The notes: a model not told the origin generated them from the letters alone. A DNA stretch of 64,000 nucleotides from Anaspis maculata (GCA_949128115.1 OX421968.1:27078377-27142376); one strand, 5' to 3'. Shown: positions 21,561-32,585, counted from the stretch's first letter. Numbers and translations: made by a program.

Positions 21561-23513
21561 ATGGACAAGACTCCATCTAAAATCTTTATTTTCCTATTCC
21601 TTATTAATTTTTCTTATTCCAATATCCAAATCAAAGACCTAAACAATACCATAGGACTATTTTACGAAAAAGAGAGAGAAATAAAAATAACTTCAGATAT
21701 TTGGAAACTAGTAGTGTATAAAGACATTAATCACTTACAAGAAACGTACGAACATAATTTGCAAATTTTAAATACCCTAACAACTGTACTTTTGAAAGAT
21801 GAACACGATGAAAATGTAAGATTTCGAACTTTTTCCCTTACGATAAAACCCCATCTTGATATTCTAAAAGCGATTTCAAATAAAATCAATAATATGTTAA
21901 CAGAAATTAAATTCGAAACAATCCGAGTAAGACGAGGACTTGCAAACGGTGTTGGAACCGTATGGAAATTTATAACAGGAAATCTAGATGCCTCCGACGG
22001 AGAATATTTTAGCAAATGTAAAGACAAATTAGAAAGAGACGATTCAGAAATTCAAAACTTAATTAAAGACCAAATTAAAGTCACAACAAGTACCATTCGA
22101 AATTTTAACGAAACGATTAGAAAATTACAAATTGACGAACAAACATTCAACGAAGATATGAAAGTAATAGAAAACGAAATTAATACCCTTTTTGGGAGTC
22201 AAAAATATTTTGAGCATCAATTAAAATTGATGAATAATTGTGAACAACTTCTAGAATCATTCACATTAATTTCAGAAGAACTTACTGATATAGTCAATAG
22301 CTTAACCTTTGCGAAATTAAAAATAATCCACCCATCGATAATTAAACCTAGAAATTTACTCAGCGAATTGATAGACATCAATAGACATCTAACGCGAAAT
22401 AACTTACCATTCAAACCCACTTTGGAAAATCTTCCCCAGTTATTAAATCTTTTTAAGCTTCAAGCATTTCAGACAAAAAACAGGTTAATATTTGTAATAA
22501 TAATACCTTTAATAAATCAGGATACCTTCGACCTTTACCATCTCTACTCTGTACCAACCAAAGATCCTTCTACAAACCTTTTCCATACTATCATCCCCGA
22601 ATCAAAGATGATAGCATTATCAAAAGATAAGAGAACTTACATCAAGATCCATGACCTCGACTCTTGCCAAGAAATGGACGACAGAACCGCCATGTGTCAA
22701 GATTTAATTCCTCTTGACTCGACCCAAGGACCATGTGAGGTCATCCTCATCACGACACTCTAAAACTCCGACAAATGCAAGCCACTAATTATGAATGTAA
22801 TCAACCATAACATTCAGTACATCGGCAAGAACCAATGGTTACTAGTCCTACCATCAAAGTTGGCAATTACCTACACCTGCCCTAATCAAGGTACAACCAC
22901 CAAACTTCTGGAGGGCAACAAACTCATCACGTTACAAAAACGGTGTAATGCATATACTGGCATTTATCAACTATATGCTAAAGAAGAACAAACTTCCAAC
23001 TATACAGAAGAGAACTTCATCCCTCAAATTCCATTCGAATGCTGCGAGGAACAAACATCAAAAGAAGAGTTCCATTTAAAACCACTTAAAATCAACCAGT
23101 TCAACTTGGACGACTTAAATGTCGCCGCTCACAAACTTGGCGAGCTTGAAGAAGAACTCAAAACGTTAAATCAAGAGCCCTTCGCAACAAAGTACCTCAG
23201 CGCATCCACCATCTGGACCCTGACCATCTTTGTTATAATAATTGTAACAGTCATCTGCTGTAAATGTGGCTGTTGCCGCCACTTCATTGGCTACATGAAA
23301 AGTTCACCTTCTAACAACCCCAGACCTGACGACAGGGGTTGCTGTGCAAAAATCTATAACTTTTGCAATATCAATCCAAAACCACACCGTAGAACATCTA
23401 TTCACCAGTGGAACATCGAGTTGCAACCGACACTCGAACTACAAACTGAAGAGACGCCTCTGGAAGCAGCAGCCGTCTCAAGAAAAACGAGGCAGCAAAG
23501 AAAAGCCTTGTGA
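21561..23513 (+). pseudogene. env: Env glycoprotein, baculovirus F-like, one in-frame TAA
   Basis: This membrane fusion protein class is shared by insect errantiviruses and baculovirus F proteins. The first part (21561-22763) starts with a hydrophobic signal-like stretch (residues 8-20). It carries a furin-type RVRR site at 122-125, directly followed by GLANGVG and then GNLDASDGE, the usual fusion-peptide neighbourhood. A TAA at 22761-22763 interrupts it. The same frame resumes to 23513 with several cysteines, one membrane span (about residues 138-156 of the second part), a Cys-rich juxtamembrane cluster and a cytoplasmic tail of about 80 residues. The frame agreement shows a single nonsense change rather than two genes. 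Confidence 0.82.
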
Positions 23514-23756
23514 ACAAACTTTGCAGTGCGCGAAGTGTTTAAAAGCAGAGCTTATACGAAGTGAAAAGTGCTCGTGACCCTAAAAGACACTTTCTTTTAA
23601 TTTGTAATCTTTTAATTTTAAGTCTTTAGTACTTAACGATTTTGTTATTTCAGTTTTTAGCTTACTTACCTTTTATGTCAATAATTTTATATTTTTAGAA
23701 TTTTAAAAAAATTTACCTCTATTTTTATTTTCAGTCAATTTTATAAAATTCTATCT

Positions 23757-23768
23757 AAAAGGGGGAGG
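23757..23768 (+). other. Polypurine tract
   Basis: AAAAGGGGGAGG lies immediately before the 3' LTR and would prime plus-strand DNA synthesis. Confidence 0.85.
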
Positions 23769-24006
23769 TGTTACGACCCCGTCATGAATAAGATTAGTTT
23801 TGCTTACTTAGCACCCTGCTGTTTATATATACGACTTCATGCAGTTAGCGAGAACACAATTATCTGTATCATGACCGAGTGCACGTCGCACGCATAAATT
23901 GTCGATCCGTTATTACGTTCTAAAACTTGTTGGAATTGAATTATTTTCACAGTTTAATAAAGTTAATATTTTTTAAAAAGGCTTTTTCAAAAACAAACAC
24001 GTAAAA
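23769..24006 (+). repeat. 3' LTR of errantivirus-like element
   Basis: It is 238 bp and identical to the 5' LTR except for one A-to-G change. AATAAA is at 23956-23961. AGGT follows at 24007-24010 as the duplicated target. Confidence 0.92.
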
Positions 24007-24230
24007 AGGTCGCATCCCAAACCAACATTTGGCCTTGGGACCAAGGTGTGAGGGTCATTCCGTCAGCACGCTTTCCGTCTTCGCGGTTCAAACCTGTCGG
24101 CTCCAATACTGACGGGATTTTCGCCGACTGTAATGCCCGAAGGATGATGTGGTTCAGTTCTTGATGCCGCGAATACCGACCAGCACTTCTTACACAGCTT
24201 AACCCGTGGGTTCCATCATTTCCAAAAAAA
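24007..24230 (-). pseudogene. Retroelement C-terminal domain (part 1), cut by the LTR element
   Basis: The minus-strand frame reads THGLSC, then [26 protein letters not shown], and [14 protein letters not shown], where the LTR element begins. I recognise this order from C-terminal domains of numerous metazoan retroelement proteins; RxDG...VWDAT resembles a nuclease-like core. The protein continues on the other side of the LTR element (15721-15753) and beyond the MITE (14346-14663). The upstream boundary near 24230 is the junction with the inverted arm of the enclosing element. Confidence 0.65.
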
Positions 24231-24721
24231 ATTAGTTCTGGAGGAGAATTCAATTTTCTTAAATTTGATGTATCACAAAGTAGATATTGCCATTTTAGAT
24301 TTTTAAGGTGAGGTGGGGGGAGCGAAAAGGTGAATTTGGAGGGCACTTTTTCCACACAAAATTTCGAGGAAAATTTTCTCTTCCGATGCTATGCAGGATG
24401 ACGCTGACTGCATTGAAGAGAATTGAGAGGTCAAGAATATTAAATTGGACACAGACAATTTAAGGAAAAAGGAGGGTGAGGTTGAAAATTTTATAAATAT
24501 TTTTTCAGAAAGAGAAGTTCAATTTGTTGTATCGCAAAATAGGTGGTCATTCGAAATTTCAAAGTTAGGGTGGAAGGGAGCGAGGGGGTTCAAGATAGAA
24601 ATTCGCCAAAGTATGTTTTAGATGTCCCCCTCGATATAAAATCGACCTGTTTTTGCTCGAAGACATCTTCACCAGAATTCGGGAGTTATTGCGGGTGGAT
24701 AGTTTTAAAATGATCACCCGG

Positions 24722-25495
24722 TATGTTGCTCCGTGCCCAACATCGGCGTTGGCGTGTTTTTGTTTTTGGAAAATTATTATTGATTCATTGATGTTTTAGA
24801 TGTTCAAAAATAAAAGTTAGTTCTCCCAAAAAGACTTCAAAAAGTTGCATATGTATTTTTTTTACTCAAAATTTTTACGGGGGTTTTCAAACGCGACCAT
24901 TGATGAAAAACACTTATTATTATTTACATTATTATTATTATTAATCCTGGAGATTTTCCTGATTTTGGCGCCCCAGCCATCCTTTTTGGGCCGCATCTCC
25001 TAATTTCCTAGGACGGTTTAAGTCACCCCATCCACCCCTAACAGGAAATCTTTGTTTTTTGATAATAATAGTGATAACTGTATGTATAAAAAAAATAATG
25101 GCCATTGGCCACATCAACTATCCATCGGACGAAGTTCCAAGGCTCTAGCTTCATTCCTCGAGGAGGAGTACAACTTCTTAATTTCTACACTGACGGACAG
25201 ACAGACGGACAGACAGACAGACAGACACAAAGACGGACCAACCGGCCATATAAGCGTCATTTTCTTACGAAAATGCGCTATGAACAGGTTTCGAAACTTT
25301 ACACGCCTTTGTATAATCTGCAATGTGTGGTCAATGGAAGTTTTTCGGGAATAGGTAAAGCGATAATACAAGTTAGGTGCCTACTTAATGAATATCAAAG
25401 AGTGCGGCATCCTCATAATTAATTATACTACATTAGTACGTTCCATCTTAAAGCTATCAATCAAATTTTTTGCACGTGAGAGAAATTCAGCTTAC
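24722..25495. other. Repeat-derived stretch with GACAGACGGACA run
   Basis: About 25125-25260 resembles the family at 33766-33868 and 49944-50040: a GGCTCTAGCTTCATTCC phrase, then a GACAGACAGACGGACAGAC simple repeat (about 25194-25231), then sequence ending in AAAATGCGCTA. No gene is seen between it and the RPUSD1-like exon. Confidence 0.5.
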
Positions 25496-26375
25496 AAACC
25501 AATGGGATATTCCAAATCGAGAACGTGCGGCTGCAACCAGCCCTGGACCAAAGCCAAATAGTACTTCTTGCATTTCCTGCGTTCGACTGCTCTTGAAGCG
25601 ATCTGACATGCTTTCTTATGCAACGGGATGCATATTACACCGCTAGTGGAATAATCCAAGCGGTGCATGAAGTAGAATTCGTGATGCAACTCTTTGGTGA
25701 CGAGATTGGGATAGTTTAGCCTCATGAAAGTCTGTACAGTTTCCTGCAATACAAACACGGCATAACTCAGCCTGAAGTGTTGTAATAATAATTAATAAAT
25801 GTACCTATATCCTGTTCACTTTTTATTTTCAGTAGAATGACTTTTTGGAGCAAAAATAAAGTGAGAAGCTGGAGCGCTGGGAGGATATGGCTGATGGCCG
25901 CTGATAGTTTCGCCCTAAAACTTTGCAGGTGCCATCAGCCGTAGCCGTAGCCCCCACCCCGGCTTGTCACTTTATTTTTGCTCCAAAAAGTCATTGGGCC
26001 TTATGAATAAAGATCAAGCAATTGCTTTTGCTTGATTTTTGTTCCTAGAAAATTCTCAAAAAACTCAGAAACTTCAAGGAACTCATTAATTTAGGTTTCA
26101 ATGAGCATTTGAGTAACAGATTGAAATAATAACATTGGTTTGAAGTCTCATTTCCAAATGTTTTTTGCTGGTAGATTTCAGGCAAAAGCAATTGCTTAAT
26201 CTTCACTCATAAGGCCCATTATACTGAATTTAAAACGTGAACGGGACATAGGTACCTAGGAACAATTTCTCACCTCATCTATATCGTTACTGTTGATCTT
26301 TATATCGTAAGTTTTGTTAATTATTACAAAATTGTTGCTCTCATACAGGACAACATTTGGCGGCTTCAGAGGCAT
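25496..26375 (-). CDS. RPUSD1/RluA-type pseudouridine synthase, first two coding exons (partial)
   Basis: Exon 1 (26375-26274) starts at an ATG with an in-frame stop upstream. It encodes 34 residues with LYESNNFVIINKTYDIKINS, the nucleotide-site strand of RluA-family enzymes. It ends GAG|GTGAGA. Exon 2 (25743 to about 25496) follows a TTTGTATTGCAG acceptor in phase 0. It carries HRLDYSTSG, whose Asp (residue 64) is the catalytic Asp that attacks uridine, then ERRKCKKYYLALVQG. The donor is GTAAGC (25490-25495) or GTTTGT (25494-25499). The family isomerises uridine in RNA; RPUSD1-like members lack an S4 domain, in keeping with this short N-terminus. Later exons are not visible at lower coordinates. 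The 530-bp intron holds two hairpin MITEs. It is the clearest host gene in the window. Confidence 0.8.
25837..25994. mobile_element. Hairpin MITE in the RPUSD1-like intron (1)
   Basis: ATGACTTTTTGGAGCAAAAATAAAGTGA and its complement close a 158-bp hairpin. It abuts the second hairpin at 25995. Confidence 0.75.
25995..26218. mobile_element. Hairpin MITE in the RPUSD1-like intron (2)
   Basis: TGGGCCTTATGAATAAAGATCAAGCAATTGCTTTTGC pairs imperfectly with GGCAAAAGCAATTGCTTAATCTTCACTCATAAGGCCCA. The interior is unique, and the whole lies inside the intron. Confidence 0.7.
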
Positions 26376-27093
26376 ATCATATCATATGATGGGAGTCCAG
26401 GACGTGCACTATTTTTCGCATTTCGCAAAAAAAAAACCTACATGCTTGCAACTTGCGATGAAATCGGCCGAATATTTGAGATTTGAGGTTATGTTGGTTG
26501 TTGCTGAGCTGACAATTTTCCCACAGTTTGAAAAACGGCGGCAATTGCAGACATTCGCATTAGTTCATTTTCTTTGTTTGTACTGCTCTAACTTACTCGG
26601 AGCGCTTAGAGCAGAAAATAAAGCTATCTGATTGGTCGTTGCTAGGCAACTTCTGCTCCAAGCTCCAAGGCTCCAAGTTAGTTAGAGCCACAGGTTAGAG
26701 CAGATCAGTGTTGCCAACCATATGCATTGTGAATTCCCTCAAAGACAAGTAAAAAATCCCTTTTTAGCTTCAAAACTCCCTCCCAACTCAAACACCTGAA
26801 TACTAATACCAAATTTTGTATACCTACAGGTAGGTATGTGAACTTTGAAAAAAAAACAGTAGAAAAGAGGTAAATTGTATTGTAGGCAAACGGAGCCGAC
26901 AATATCGATACTATAGTTGACGTTGACAGTTGAGCTGAAACTGTTGACAATAATGTCAGAATATGACATTTGCCTTTTGATTTGGGAATTTCGCCAACAT
27001 GAAGAAAGAAGAAATTCCCAGTTTCCACTAATTCATTTGAACTGGATTGTTTCCGTTGCTTCTTTTCAGAATTGTGAAAAATCTCTTTTTTGC
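26376..27093. other. Upstream flank of the RPUSD1-like gene
   Basis: This region probably holds the 5' UTR and promoter of the minus-strand gene. I see no clear TATA box. The short frames have no known motif. Confidence 0.4.
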
Positions 27094-27101
27094 TGCAAAC
27101 T

Positions 27102-27615
27102 CAGAGATGTGGGTTAAAAAAAACGTGTTCGTTTTTTTTGTTTCTTATTACGTTTTTTTTGTATTAAAACAAAGTCCCTCGTTTTTTTTGTTTTAATTGT
27201 TTTTTTTTTCCTTTTGCTTTGTGTAATATTCCAACAATTTCCAGATTCCTCCTCTAACAACAACATTTCCATGCCACGATTGCAATGCTCGAAGCTTGAG
27301 GTATGTAAGTTATGTTACAAACAGCACAAACAAAAACAGCCGAGCTGTCAATTATGCCATGCATATGTCAGTTATGTCATGTGAGTGATATGTCATTCGC
27401 GGTTCAAGTGCAAAGTTGCGATTCATATCTATCTGTTTTATGCTAGGTATGTTATAAATACATGAAATAATTTCAGAAAAATAGTTCAATACGATTTGGG
27501 AACGTAGATCACCATTTAATGAGAAAAAAACAAAAAAAACATTAAAAACAAAAAAAACCTGTTTTTATTTCTTTAAAAACGCCAATTAAAAAAAAACCGT
27601 TTTTTAACATCTCTG
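27102..27615. mobile_element. hAT-type MITE with 8-bp duplication TGCAAACT
   Basis: The ends CAGAGATGTGGGTTAAAAAA and TTTTTTAACATCTCTG are inverted. TGCAAACT is repeated perfectly at 27094-27101 and 27616-27623. An 8-bp duplication and a CAG...CTG end are hallmarks of hAT elements. The interior is dominated by runs such as GTTTTTTTTG and CAAAAAAAAC and is non-coding. Confidence 0.85.
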
Positions 27616-27623
27616 TGCAAACT

Positions 27624-27947
27624 TCCTTTTTCCCTTTGGGACCCCAAAATTCCCAAAAAAGGGAAAATTCTCTCGAGTTGGGAACACTGGAGCAGATAAC
27701 AAAGAAACACCTGTTCAGTTAGTGCAAGAGTAGAATGAATTTTTGATTCCTGATGTGTACAAAGGTGAATAAGTGATCCTCAAAAAACACCAGTGAAGAT
27801 AATGTACCTACGTCTAGGTACGTAGGTACCTATTCCGTACCTATACCAATGCTGGGAAGTTTTCGAAAAAGGAAAAACGTGGGTGCGTGACCATGGTCAC
27901 CCTCGGAAGAAGTGAAACTTATAGGTAGGGGAGAGCGCAGAGCTGGG
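27624..27947. other. Non-coding stretch with direct-repeat copy
   Basis: AAAAACGTGGGTGCGTGACCATGG...ACCCTCGGA at 27873-27926 recurs at about 29000-29060 in the same orientation. No gene is seen. Confidence 0.45.
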
Positions 27948-28260
27948 CAAAATACTTTTGGAAAGTATATTTTAAATAATAAATACTTTTCATTTCTTGC
28001 TCAAAATAATATTTAAATAATGAATAATATTTTTAGTTGCAGTTGTAGGTAAATATTTGAATATTTTCGTTATTTTTAAATACTAATTTTTTTATTCAAA
28101 TAATGAGAAAATATTTAAATGATTCAGAAGAATGTATCTCTAAAGTATTTAAATACTGTCAAAGTATTTGGCTACTGAAAATGTATTAAAATAGTTTGAA
28201 AGTATTTCAAATATTCGAAGTTAAATATTTTGGTTTATTTAAATACATTTGAAATTATTC
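27948..28260. repeat. CAGAGCTGGGCAAAATACTTTT repeat with AAATACTTT-rich body
   Basis: It begins with a hAT-like end, CAGAGCTGGGCA. Degenerate AAATACTTT/AAAGTATTT units follow. The same kind of body recurs at 34320-34545. The complementary end TGCCCAGCTCTG occurs at 40362-40373. I find no matching 8-bp duplication for this end. Confidence 0.5.
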
Positions 28261-31250
28261 AAGGGCTTCCTTTTGCCTTACCCAAAAATATGCAAAAGGA
28301 AAATCGCCTATCATTTCGTAACTATTCAACAGAAAATATCGTGGAAAGTGGCTGAGTATAGTGGCTTATTCCACGGCCATGAACTTGACAGTTTTCTTTA
28401 TAGTTTGGTTTTTATTGGCACAGTTCCGGCTGTGAGGCCGAATATTTCGTTGCATGAACGATACATCGTTGAGCAATTCTTATCATTTACCGATTCCAAG
28501 TCGTGGTCGGTGCGGTCACCCTGAGGTAGATGACTTCCCGCTTTTACTTTGATGTGTGAATTTCAGGCACGTTTCAAGTCATCGGTATCAATCTTTGTGA
28601 ATATTGATGTTGAATCATCCCCTCATTTCTGCTCCCTTACCAGTTATAGCCTATTGTGGTAGTAGTGAAAACTTGGATGACTGTATTTACCGCGTCAGAA
28701 AGAACCAAATTGAAGTTTAAAATGTTCAGATAATCAAGTTCAAGATAAGTGTTACAATAAGAAAGTGTGAGCGCGCCATCTGTTGATTAAAAGCAGTAAT
28801 CCAGTGGTAGAGGTAGAATGACTGTAGAGTGTATGACGGAATTGACTTTATGAAATTACATACTAGCTTCGAAAGGTAATTTATAATTTGTTGAAAAGAT
28901 TTTGATTCTCTAGGTAGCGTCATCCACCGAGTGACAGCGACAGATCAAAAAATGATCTAACAAAAGTATTTAAATACAATTTACGGGGTATTTGAATCAA
29001 AAAAACGTGGGTGCGTGACCATGATGGTCACCCTCGGACGAAGTAAAACTTCTATATAGGTATAAAATCAGTTGGCAAACAACGTTAGAACAGGTGTTCT
29101 TTTCGTTTTTGTGTTATTGATTCACAATAGATTTATAAAATTTTACATTATGCAATGTGTAGATACCTATTTATGTAAGAACACAGGGTGTAACACTTTT
29201 TTTGACAATATTTCAGGAGATAATAGAGCATCGAAAAATAAGTATGTACTTTAGCAAAAAATGAAAAAACTTTTTTTTTCAAAGAATAATAGGTTGAAAA
29301 AAAATGAAAATTGAAAAAATGCGACAAAAGTCAACATAACCAGCTTGTAGGTATGCGTCAACTTACTAATTGTGTACCAAATTTGGTCAAAAATCCAGTG
29401 GTTAAATATGGAATTATAACAAAACAAGCGAATAATATGTCTCGTGGGCATGAGGTTCAATAGTGCACCTTCTTTTTGGAGGATTAGTGAACGCAAGATG
29501 TTTATTAGGGTTCTACATAGACTAGAAGAAGGAAGAACCACTGCGCATCCATTTCAGCCGATATCGCATGGGGTCCGCCATTTTTAGTTCATAACGGCTT
29601 TCCCAAGGCGGCAATTCAAATGGGGGGGAGTACGCGCGAGTCAAAACCATAGACAGACGTCAAAACAGATGACAGTCATGAGACAATTTGTAGGCTATCC
29701 GTCAGTTCCACAAAAAAGATGATCAGCGATCAAGGTTGATTGCAGATTAACTGGACTTTTTTCTGCTGAATATTAGGTGATTACTCACAAAAAATGCCTG
29801 AAATCTGTACTAGACCAATCATCTTTTCATTATTGAGGGATAAACCAGCATTTCCATTGATCAATCAGCTACAAATTAACAAACAAAAATCGCAAATCAA
29901 CTAATCTCGTATTATCTGTTTTGTGGAACCCACGGTATACTTTGTAAATGAAACAAATAACTCAAGAATTTCTGCTCACGGCCTCTAATCCTCATACTCA
30001 AAGTCAATACTTCGCTCGATCTCCGGCTTCGCATGTCTCAAGTCCTTGGGACAATCGGAGACCGACTGCGAGTATGGGCCATAGACGTATGGGCATAAGG
30101 CCCACGATCCACGATATGTGCTTAATTTGAGCTACAGAATAAAATTTCAAGAAAAATATTCAATGTTTTACTTGTGATAAAATAATAGGTACACAAAGTT
30201 TGAAAGTGTTCGTTGAACATCACACTGAATCAGCTCTTCGCTTTACGTTTTGGCTAGATTGTGCACCTAATCTTATTTTCAAATAGCATCTTACAGCTCT
30301 TTCCATTAAGATAGAATTGTGTGTTTCAAAATATCATTGTCCGAAACAAGGTTCTGAATCGGGTCCTGGGAGTCTGGAGAAAATTTTGTTCACATTACTT
30401 CGAAATGCCTCGAACAAATCAGCAGCACTGAGCCTTTCTCATAAGACGTTTCCAAGTTATTCCTTCTTCATTCCAATTGCCTCGAGTCACAATCGAAACC
30501 CATCACCCCGTGGAAAACTAAAAACAAAACTTAGTTACCGGAGTGAAATTTGATTATTTAAATTCAGTGTTACGTATGAAAGGATATCTTCCCATCTCTG
30601 GGTTCATCAATCGCTTGATATTCTTGCAAATTTCGATAGGTATAACAAGACATCCTGTATTGATGCATTTGCTAAGTTCGATCAGGTTCGATCAAACTTA
30701 TTACACAGGGAAAATCGCCAAACGAACACTTCACACAGAGGCCTCGATATCTGTTTCACAGCTTCTAAGTAGAGATTGAACTGCGGACCCCATTCTCCAT
30801 ACTTCCATAGCGGCTTTCTTGCTTCACTTTCTTAACAAAAAGTCATCAAGTACAATGCACTCGACAATGCATTAATAATGCAATGCATCCCAGGAATATA
30901 AATAATATCAGGTCAAAAAGTAGAATTCGTGGAAACGAACATTGAATAACACTCAACATTCAATTCTATTGTTATGTTTTACACAAAACCAAATATCGGC
31001 GCCGAGGAAAGTTCGATCACAACAAATCAATCTAACCTAAAACTTCGTAGCTGTCATCAAGTACACTGTCAGTACTGTCACCCACCTGTCATAATTAAAA
31101 TTGCCGCCAGGAAAAACCGTTATGTAATCAAAATGGCCGGCCTACAAATTACACAGCCGCGCAGGTATCTTGTGTCTATGGGGTTCTACCATTATTTGGG
31201 CAAAAATTTCAATATGGCGGCCAACATAGTGGCAGAATCATGAAATTTGA
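28261..31250. other. Non-coding stretch
   Basis: It has a second copy of the 54-bp direct repeat (29000-29060). A segment at about 29440-29600 is also found inverted at about 51100-51180. A single unit of the TTTCAATATGGCGGCC family lies near 31205. A 91-codon frame (28249-28524) and smaller ones match nothing I know. Confidence 0.45.
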
Positions 31251-31560
31251 CTTGAAAATCAGAATGATCGTACTCCCAACATACCTAGCATCAAAGTGAC
31301 CGCGACGGTGAGCGGAACTTGAACGAAGTCGCCGTTACGGAACTGCGACTCAATTTGTCACTTTGCAGTAAAAATTACTAATAGGTTCCACATGTTAGTA
31401 GCTGTTACGTAGCCCCCACCATAAAAGGGTTCTGTATCGTTCCGTAACTTACTAGTAGCCTATTGGTAATTTTGTAAGTCCGCGTTACCTAGAAAAATTA
31501 CTTCGAAGTTATTGGAACTTTAAAGTAGTAGTTCTAAGTAGCAACGTCGATGTTCAATAG

Positions 31561-32585
31561 GGTATGTGACTGTGTCAGATTTTAATGGTTTTATGTCTTT
31601 GTTACGAGCAAGTGAAAATTGAAATGTTGCTTGTGCAACATTTCTCGATGATACATTGATTAATTGATGAGAAAAGTGAAATTAAAAATTAAATTATTTT
31701 AAATCAATGTCACGTGACCTAAAACGCGCCACGATTGGGTGTGACGTCAATCTTCATATCTGTCATTTCTCATCTGTCACCGGAGATGTCACGTAGCCCG
31801 TAGCGTGTGACGAAGCGTGTCGGTGTTTTCAATTTCACCTGAAAAGAAAATGTGATCCGGGTTTCTCGAGAGCGAATAGCAGTACACTGCCTCAAATGGA
31901 CGCTGTAATGGTTGGGCAGTTTTTTTTTTCACGTCATAATAAAACTGTAGGCACATTCACTAAAATACGGTAGTCTAAAGTCTGACCGCTAACTTCACTT
32001 TTAATAACATAACCTCAAATCTCAAATTGAGTTTTAATATCATTTATCGATTATATAACACATATGATACTTGATATAATTAAAGGTACCTACCTACCAA
32101 GCTCATATACCTACATCAAAATGGTTTTCACAAAAATAGATGGACGACTCCGAAGATAATCCATTTGGTTGGATCCCTTCTTGCAAGTTCCAGCCACTTC
32201 CTTCTCATGTGCTCTTTTTTGGGTACCACAATGAAAAGTTAATGTGGGGAACTTCTTCCCGTGTTTTTGCAAAGAGGCACCACGCACACCAGTGATATGA
32301 TTTTCCACTCATTGTTCTCCAAACAGAACAGCGTCCTTGCGAACATGTGATGGTTTGTTTACATTCTCTGTTTACATTCGCGAATGACACTTGACAGTTT
32401 ATGAACTGTGACGTCACAATGGCCGTTGACTTTCATAAAGCGTTTGGGCGCCAAATATTTTAGCGAAATAAAGAAGATTTTTTTTACGTAAAATAAACAT
32501 GCTTTGAACCAAATAAATACTACTTTCAGTGGAAACGAAGCAATTAGAAATTATTTAGACCAAAATTGAAAAACCGTCACATACC
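31561..32585. mobile_element. TA-flanked GGGTATGTGAC inverted-end element
   Basis: The ends GGGTATGTGAC and GTCACATACCC carry TA on each side (31558-31559 with one extra base of uncertainty, and 32586-32587). The interior includes CG-containing motifs such as GTGACGTCA on both sides but no coding frame. Boundaries may be off by one or two bases. Confidence 0.55.

Larger units (their letters stand above)
15754..24006 (+). mobile_element. Errantivirus-like LTR retrotransposon with macrodomain in place of RT-RNase H
   Basis: The element is 8253 bp. It has 238-bp LTRs differing at one position, an AGGT duplication, a tRNA-Ser primer-binding site, a purine-rich tract before the 3' LTR, and the order gag, protease, macrodomain, integrase, env. 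RT and RNase H are missing from pol: the frame passes from the macrodomain to the ADALSR motif that normally ends RNase H. Integrase and env each hold one in-frame stop, and a 660-nt non-coding block lies between the macrodomain ORF and integrase. Near-identical LTRs show recent insertion, so RT must have come from another element. It inserted into the VWDAT codons of an older minus-strand retroelement ORF. Confidence 0.9.
13687..24721. mobile_element. TA-flanked CCGGGTGATCA element with about 500-bp inverted ends, host of later insertions
   Basis: CCGGGTGATCA at 13687 (TA at 13685-13686) and TGATCACCCGG ending at 24721 (TA at 24722-24723) begin long inverted repeats. They pair over roughly 13687-14200 and 24240-24721, with shared blocks such as GAGCAAAAACAGGTCGATTTT. 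Without the MITE (14664-15720) and the LTR element (15754-24006) the element would be about 1.7 kb. Its loop carries the minus-strand tail of a retroelement ORF. A diverged single arm of this family lies at about 44230-44535. Confidence 0.7.

Noticed and set aside
25194..25231. Host microsatellite of independent interest
   Set aside because: It is the standard GACAGACGGAC tail of the dispersed repeat family also seen at 33770 and 50007.
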